Below are positions 6,213 to 9,803 of a stretch of 9,803 nt of DNA, piece by piece. The stretch is from assembly GCA_900313355.1 (NCBI GenBank), contig OMQZ01000127.1, positions 1-9,803 of the forward strand, read 5' to 3'. Origin of the DNA: an uncultured Rhodospirillaceae bacterium (lineage in GTDB: Bacteria > Pseudomonadota > Alphaproteobacteria > RF32 > CAG-239). Position numbers and translations under genes: made by a program. How positions within the stretch are numbered: position 1 is the stretch's first letter; every line of letters starts with the position of its first letter. Under the pieces are notes generated by a model. That model was given only the letters and a program-made list of their open reading frames with translations. It made no database searches and was not told where the DNA came from.

Positions 6213-7190
6213 ATGAAGCGACGTGATTTTTTAAAATTGTTTTCAAGCGCTTTTCTTTTGAGCTTTTTTCACAAGAAAGCCTTTTCATTAACACCTAAGG
6301 AGAATAATATGTCAAAACCGATTGTTTATTTTACAAAAGAAATAACCCCTGACAGTTTGGTTAAAATTTACGAAAAACTGTCCCCGAAATTAGAAGGACG
6401 TATCGGTGTGAAAATCTCAACCGGCGAACCCGGGGGGCATAACTATTTAAAACCTGAGCTTATCGGTAAGCTTGTCAAACATTTGAATGCCAATATTGTT
6501 GAATGTAATACGGCTTATGCCGGTCGTCGAAACACCTTAAAGGAGCATTTGAAAGCTATTGAAGAACATGGATTTACGAAAATAGCGACAGTTGATTTAC
6601 TCGATAGCGAAGGTGAATTTGATATTCCGGTCAAAGGCGGAAAACATTTGGATGTTGATATTGTCGGAACACACATGAAAAACTATGATTCATTTTTAAA
6701 TTTGGCGCACTTTAAAGGACACGCTATGGGCGGTTTCGGCGGTGTTTTGAAAAATCAATCCATCGGTTTTGGTTCTTCAAACGGAAAGGCTTATATCCAT
6801 ACTGCGGGAGCCTCACGCGATGTTAATGACTTATGGGACAAAATTGCCGAACAAAATGCATTCTTAGAATCAATGGCAGAAGCAGCAAAAGCTGTCAGAG
6901 ATTATATGAACGGGCGCATTTTATATATCAATGTAATGAACAATCTTTCCGTTGACTGTGATTGCGACTCTCATCCTGAAGATCCTTGTATGAAAGATAT
7001 CGGTATTTTAGCTTCAACCGATCCTGTGGCTGTCGATCAAGCTGCTATTGATAAAATTTGGACTTCGACAGATTCCGGACGCGATCATTTTATTGCGCGT
7101 GTTGAACGTCAAAACGGGCGCCATATTTTACCTTATGCCGAATCGATCGGCTTAGGCTCACGCGAATATGAGCTTGTTGAAATAGATTAA
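6213..7190 (+). CDS. DUF362 family protein with a twin-arginine signal
   Basis: A 325-residue DUF362 protein. Members are often linked or fused to ferredoxins, but their reaction is not established. Residues 1-25 are a Tat signal: MKRRDFLKLF, a hydrophobic stretch and a possible cleavage site after KKAFS. The body starts MSKPIVYFTKEI (33-44). Conserved-looking stretches are VKISTGEPGGHNYLKPEL (66-83), AHFKGHAMGGFGGVLKN (165-181) and VDCDCDSHPEDPCMKDIG (247-264), whose C249, C251 and C259 with nearby acidic residues could bind a metal or Fe-S cluster. The start is ATG 6213, with AAAGGAG at 6198-6204. A second start, ATG 6309 (M33), has its own TAAGGAG at 6296-6302 and would make a signal-less protein. 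The gene is divergent from the polyferredoxin-tat operon, whose translocase should export it. Its 3' end has a strong terminator. Confidence 0.88.
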   Translation: MKRRDFLKLFSSAFLLSFFHKKAFSLTPKENNMSKPIVYFTKEITPDSLVKIYEKLSPKLEGRIGVKISTGEPGGHNYLKPELIGKLVKHLNANIVECNTAYAGRRNTLKEHLKAIEEHGFTKIATVDLLDSEGEFDIPVKGGKHLDVDIVGTHMKNYDSFLNLAHFKGHAMGGFGGVLKNQSIGFGSSNGKAYIHTAGASRDVNDLWDKIAEQNAFLESMAEAAKAVRDYMNGRILYINVMNNLSVDCDCDSHPEDPCMKDIGILASTDPVAVDQAAIDKIWTSTDSGRDHFIARVERQNGRHILPYAESIGLGSREYELVEID

Positions 7191-7206
7191 TTTCTTCCGT
7201 TGATTT

Positions 7207-7245
7207 CGCTCTTTTAATTTGAATATTAAAAGAGCGATTTTTTTT
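7207..7245 (+). terminator. Strong Rho-independent terminator of the DUF362 gene
   Basis: A perfect 12-bp stem, CGCTCTTTTAAT (7207-7218) with ATTAAAAGAGCG (7225-7236), has a six-base loop and is followed by A and eight T. It lies 16 bases after the DUF362 stop. The T-run overlaps the stop codon of the convergent sodC, so this terminator serves the rightward gene only. Confidence 0.88.
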
Positions 7246-7756
7246 ATCTGATGACCCCGCATGCTATTCGTTTACCGCCCCCACCCAAAGGCAAAGGTGT
7301 ATCTTTATAATTATCCTTTCCTTCGTGAATGACAATTGCCCTTTCTCTGATTTCTTTGACCATCAAATCAGGAACATAAAAACTGACCTTTACATTTCCT
7401 TTTTTATCAACTTTTAAAACCGGTAAATCGCCTTTATGCCCCTTGCCTTTCGGACCTAAATGTTTCCCTGTTTTTTGGGGGTCAAAATGACCTCCAGCCT
7501 TAAAAGCTTTTTGCAACACTCCTTTTTCATCTGTCCCATCCTCACAACTTCCGTATTCATGAATATGGAAACCGTGTTCTCCCGAAGGCAAATTTTTTAG
7601 ATCAACTTCAACAAAAAGACCTTTGGGCGTATCGGTCAACTTTACTTTTCCAATATCGCCTTTCTTATCTGTTAAGCTCATATTTGCCGATGCATCATTA
7701 TCCATCAAATAACATCCGACAATAAGCAACAGAACGATTAATAAAGCACTTCGCAT
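7244..7756 (-). CDS. sodC: Cu/Zn superoxide dismutase, predicted lipoprotein
   Basis: A 170-residue periplasmic enzyme that converts superoxide to hydrogen peroxide and oxygen. The N-terminus is a lipoprotein signal with lipobox IVGC (C15), so the mature enzyme should be membrane anchored. Active-site residues are complete: HGFHIHEYGSCEDG (61-74; Cu ligands H64 and H66), AGGHFDP (87-93; bridging H90), TGKHLGPKGKGHKGDLP (96-112; Zn ligands H99, H107, D110) and VIHEG (142-146; Cu ligand H143). C71 and C166 (GGGGKRIACGVI) make the usual disulfide. The bacterial SodC signature is clear. The start is ATG 7756, with GGAG 7766-7763 six bases upstream; an upstream ATG would include the promoter and is rejected. 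The gene stands alone, convergent with DUF362. Confidence 0.95.
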   Translation of the reverse strand: MRSALLIVLLLIVGCYLMDNDASANMSLTDKKGDIGKVKLTDTPKGLFVEVDLKNLPSGEHGFHIHEYGSCEDGTDEKGVLQKAFKAGGHFDPQKTGKHLGPKGKGHKGDLPVLKVDKKGNVKVSFYVPDLMVKEIRERAIVIHEGKDNYKDTPLPLGGGGKRIACGVIR

Positions 7757-7779
7757 TATACTCTCCTTTTTTAGCTGAT

Positions 7780-7788
7780 ATAATAGCA
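7780..7788 (-). promoter_or_regulatory. Extended -10 promoter element of sodC
   Basis: Read leftward, TGC-TATTAT forms an extended -10 (TG at 7788-7787, hexamer 7785-7780). No good -35 is visible, as is common for extended -10 promoters. A start near 7773 would leave a leader of about 17 bases carrying the Shine-Dalgarno. Prediction from sequence only. Confidence 0.4.
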
Positions 7789-7821
7789 AAGCTTAAAAAA
7801 CACACTATGGAAAAGAGTTAT

Positions 7822-7851
7822 AAAAAAAAGATGCCTGAGGCATCTTTTTTT
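7822..7851. terminator. Bidirectional terminator downstream of plsX
   Basis: AGATGCC (7829-7835) and GGCATCT (7839-7845) form a perfect 7-bp stem with a TGA loop. It is flanked by eight A and a T-run, which give U-runs on both strands. It lies 18 bases after the plsX stop and ends the DUF177-rpmF-plsX transcript, so sodC is not part of that operon. Confidence 0.85.
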
Positions 7852-7869
7852 GATGTTTATAAATTTTAT

Positions 7870-8928
7870 TTACATCACATCATAAAACATATCTTGTGAT
7901 ATCTCATCTAAGTCAATATCTTCAAGTTCTGCTCTGATGGTTGAAACAAAATCCTGACGAACCAGCATCGCCGCATTATTTAAGGCGACAGAAAAACTGA
8001 ACCCGTCTGCGCCGCCGTGGCTCTTAACGGATAAACCGTTCAAGCCGACAAACATTGCACCGTTATATTGTTTCGGGTTCATTGTTTTCTTAATTTTTTT
8101 GGCAGCAAAATACAAAAACGGAAGCCCGAGCCAAGAAATCGGCGTTCTCTTAATCGAATCTTTGAGCATTGCCGCCGCAAATTTTGCTGTTCCTTCAATT
8201 GACTTTAATGCAACGTTACCCGTAAACCCGTCTGCTACAATTACATCAGCTTTACCGAAAGGAATATCGTGCGGTTCGATGTAACCGATAAAATTCAAGT
8301 TCAAATCATCGCCTGCTTCTTTTAACATCTGCAAAGCATGACGGATTTCTTCCCTGCCTTTCATTTCCTCAGAGCCGATATTTAAGAGCGCCACACGCGG
8401 CTTTTCAATGTGCAAAGCTTTTTTTGCCAACACATTACCCATCACCGCAAATTCTGCCAAATTGACAGATGTGCATTCAGCATTCGCGCCTAAATCAAGC
8501 ATCACATATTTACCATATCTGTGGGGCATAATCGTCACAATTGCCGGACGGTGAATCTTATGAATTGTTTTCAACAACATTTTCGAGATCGCCATCAATG
8601 CGCCGGTATTTCCGGCTGAAACAACAGCCTGTGCTTCGCCTCTCTTAACGGCGTCTATGGCCATATACATACTTGTGTTTCGATTGCGAATCACTTGAGA
8701 TGGTTTATCATCATTGCTGACCATTTCAGGTGCGTGCCTGATTTCGCAAGTATCTTTCAGTTCCGGAAATTTTTTGAATTCGGCAGAAACTCTTTCTAAA
8801 TCACCATAAACCAAAAAGCGCATATCCGGATTTTGTTTTGTGGCAATAGCCAAACCTTCAACGACGATTCGGGGAGAATAATCTCCCCCCATCGCGTCAA
8901 CTGATATAAAAAGCGGATTTTCAGACAT
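7870..8928 (-). CDS. plsX: Phosphate acyltransferase PlsX
   Basis: PlsX makes acyl-phosphate from acyl-ACP and phosphate, the first step of phospholipid synthesis in the PlsX/PlsY route. The protein has 352 residues, the normal length. Motifs are ISVDAMGGDYSPRIVVEG (8-25), DKPSQVIRNRNTSM (74-87), VVSAGNTGALMA (102-113), RPAIVTIMPHRYGK (127-140), LDLGANAECTSVNLAEFA (144-161), ALLNIGSEEMKG (180-191), and DVIVADGFTGNVALKSIEG (228-246). No membrane span is expected; the enzyme is a peripheral membrane protein. The start is ATG 8928, with AAGGAGAG upstream. It follows rpmF by 35 bases and is in one operon with it. fabH, which usually follows plsX, is missing: a bidirectional terminator and sodC come next. 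Confidence 0.97.
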   Translation of the reverse strand: MSENPLFISVDAMGGDYSPRIVVEGLAIATKQNPDMRFLVYGDLERVSAEFKKFPELKDTCEIRHAPEMVSNDDKPSQVIRNRNTSMYMAIDAVKRGEAQAVVSAGNTGALMAISKMLLKTIHKIHRPAIVTIMPHRYGKYVMLDLGANAECTSVNLAEFAVMGNVLAKKALHIEKPRVALLNIGSEEMKGREEIRHALQMLKEAGDDLNLNFIGYIEPHDIPFGKADVIVADGFTGNVALKSIEGTAKFAAAMLKDSIKRTPISWLGLPFLYFAAKKIKKTMNPKQYNGAMFVGLNGLSVKSHGGADGFSFSVALNNAAMLVRQDFVSTIRAELEDIDLDEISQDMFYDVM

Positions 8929-8963
8929 ATCGGCCGCTCTCCTTCATGTTTTTCTTAAAAATT

Positions 8964-9149
8964 TTAGTTTGCTTTATTTTTAGCAACAACTTCTTTGCCA
9001 TCATATTGACCGCATTTCGGGCAAACATTATGAGGGCGTTTCAACTCACCGCAATTCGGGCATTCTTGGTAAGAAGCCGGCGTTAAAGCATCATGCGAAC
9101 GACGCATATCACGACGAGATTTTGATGTTTTCTTCTTTGGTGTAGCCAT
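8964..9149 (-). CDS. rpmF: 50S ribosomal protein L32
   Basis: L32 is a small late-assembling protein of the large subunit. This copy has 61 residues. The start [20 protein letters not shown] is typical of the family. A zinc-ribbon is present: C30-PN-C33 and C43-PK-C46, so this is the zinc-binding form, not the zinc-free paralogue. A purine-rich Shine-Dalgarno (AAAGAGAAAG) precedes ATG 9149. The gene sits between DUF177 (91 bases upstream) and plsX (35 bases downstream), the standard bacterial order that ties ribosome and membrane lipid synthesis. Confidence 0.97.
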   Translation of the reverse strand: MATPKKKTSKSRRDMRRSHDALTPASYQECPNCGELKRPHNVCPKCGQYDGKEVVAKNKAN

Positions 9150-9240
9150 TTTCTTTCTCTTTATAAATTAATTAAACCAATTTGTTAAACCGCTTTTATC
9201 TGATTTTTTTTTACAATGCAAGTCTTTTTTTATGAATTTA

Positions 9241-9759
9241 TTACTTTTTTAATTTTTTTAAGATTGCAAACGGGTGGGTTAATTGTGTCGTTTCTTCATC
9301 AAATTCGGATTCAAAGATAAATACTTCCCCTTCTTTTTTGGGATAATCTTCCATTACTAAAGACAATTGTTCTATACAAATTTGAGCCAAATCAATCTGT
9401 CCGTTTTCGATGATTTCAGGAATTTCGTCTTCAATACCGGCATCTAATTCTTTTATATCTTTATAAGTCATTTGCGTGTCATAAAAATATTTGAATGGCG
9501 CAATATACTCTTTTTCAAAATCCTCAAGAGATATCACGCTTTTTAATAACAGTTTTGCTTTGACTGTTCCTTCAATATCCAATCTATGGGCTTTATGGTC
9601 TAATTTTAATTCAATATCCGCCTCAAATGATTTTACGTCTTCAACCTTCAAAATCTGTTTTAATATTTCTAAGTCAGCACCTTTGGCTTCTATATGATAT
9701 TTGTGCTTGTTTTGATTTAAATCCTCAATTTTGAGCGTATATGAAAAATTTTTTTGCAT
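9241..9759 (-). CDS. DUF177/YceD-family protein
   Basis: A 172-residue protein of the DUF177 (YceD) family, which regularly lies just upstream of rpmF and is reported to matter for 23S rRNA accumulation in plants and bacteria. Family features visible are the first beta-rich half (FSYTLKIEDLN, 5-15), the acidic middle, NGQIDLAQICIEQLSLVMEDYPKKEG (118-143) and the C-terminal THPFAILKKLKK (161-172), close to the usual NPFAxLxxLK ending. The central motif usually carries a cysteine in alphaproteobacterial members (remembered as CVVTLEP-like); here the matching place reads KSVISLEDF, with Ser instead. The start is ATG 9759, with AAGGAA (9772-9767) seven bases upstream. It is the first visible gene of the operon; its promoter may lie partly outside the window. 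Confidence 0.9.
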   Translation of the reverse strand: MQKNFSYTLKIEDLNQNKHKYHIEAKGADLEILKQILKVEDVKSFEADIELKLDHKAHRLDIEGTVKAKLLLKSVISLEDFEKEYIAPFKYFYDTQMTYKDIKELDAGIEDEIPEIIENGQIDLAQICIEQLSLVMEDYPKKEGEVFIFESEFDEETTQLTHPFAILKKLKK

Positions 9760-9803
9760 TTTGAATTTCCTTGTGATATATAATGCTCGAATATAAAGAA
9801 AAG
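9760..9803 (-). other. Upstream region of DUF177, incomplete at window edge
   Basis: This short stretch holds the AAGGAA ribosome binding site and TATA-rich sequence that could contain a -10 hexamer on the reverse strand. Any -35 element would fall at or past the window edge, so no promoter can be called. Confidence 0.35.

Noticed and set aside
9160..9188. Reverse-strand promoter TTAACA-N17-TATAAA before rpmF
   Set aside because: The hexamers are good, but transcription would start about four bases before the ATG and exclude the Shine-Dalgarno. In such AT-rich sequence this may be chance.
1..9803. CRISPR arrays, insertion sequences, toxin-antitoxin or phage-defence genes
   Set aside because: I saw no regularly spaced repeats, transposase-like frames or defence-protein motifs on either strand.

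Overview
This is a low-GC bacterial window with no interruption of its reading frames. The organism looks like an alphaproteobacterium. The truncated S4 at the left edge has the alphaproteobacterial layout (N-terminal WG-x-x-x-SP and [18 protein letters not shown]). The genes DUF177, rpmF, plsX, ihfA and a MerR-type regulator beside a tRNA-Pro are also normally linked in that class. The AT-rich composition and the many Fe-S and oxidative-stress functions would suit a host-associated or anaerobic low-GC lineage, but that placement is inference.

Left part (1-1760): rpsD runs leftward out of the window from a good promoter at 694-722. Divergent from it lies ihfA, followed closely by a merR-type gene with a TTG start, then tRNA-Pro(GGG) and a terminator-like hairpin. 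Next (1774-2460) is an HD-domain phosphohydrolase, which ends at two terminators, one of them bidirectional.

Middle part (2605-7190): a leftward operon encodes, in order of transcription, a NapH/NapG-like fusion polyferredoxin, TatA, TatC and a metallo-beta-lactamase-fold hydrolase with a twin-arginine signal. A DUF362 protein, also with a twin-arginine signal, is transcribed divergently. The whole block reads as a Tat-export and Fe-S redox module: a translocase, two Tat substrates and a membrane ferredoxin that itself has an internal RR motif. The two signal-bearing genes share a palindrome, TGACTTAGA-N6-TCTAA, just upstream of their starts. The DUF362 gene has a second start with a near-ideal Shine-Dalgarno just after its signal peptide, so it could make an exported and a cytosolic form.

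Right part (7244-9803): a lipoprotein Cu/Zn superoxide dismutase, a bidirectional terminator, then the leftward cluster DUF177-rpmF-plsX (membrane lipid synthesis and ribosome). fabH, which normally follows plsX and precedes ihfA, is not here. The two halves of the ancestral cluster lie in opposite orientation, separated by the Tat/redox block and sodC, which suggests a rearrangement.
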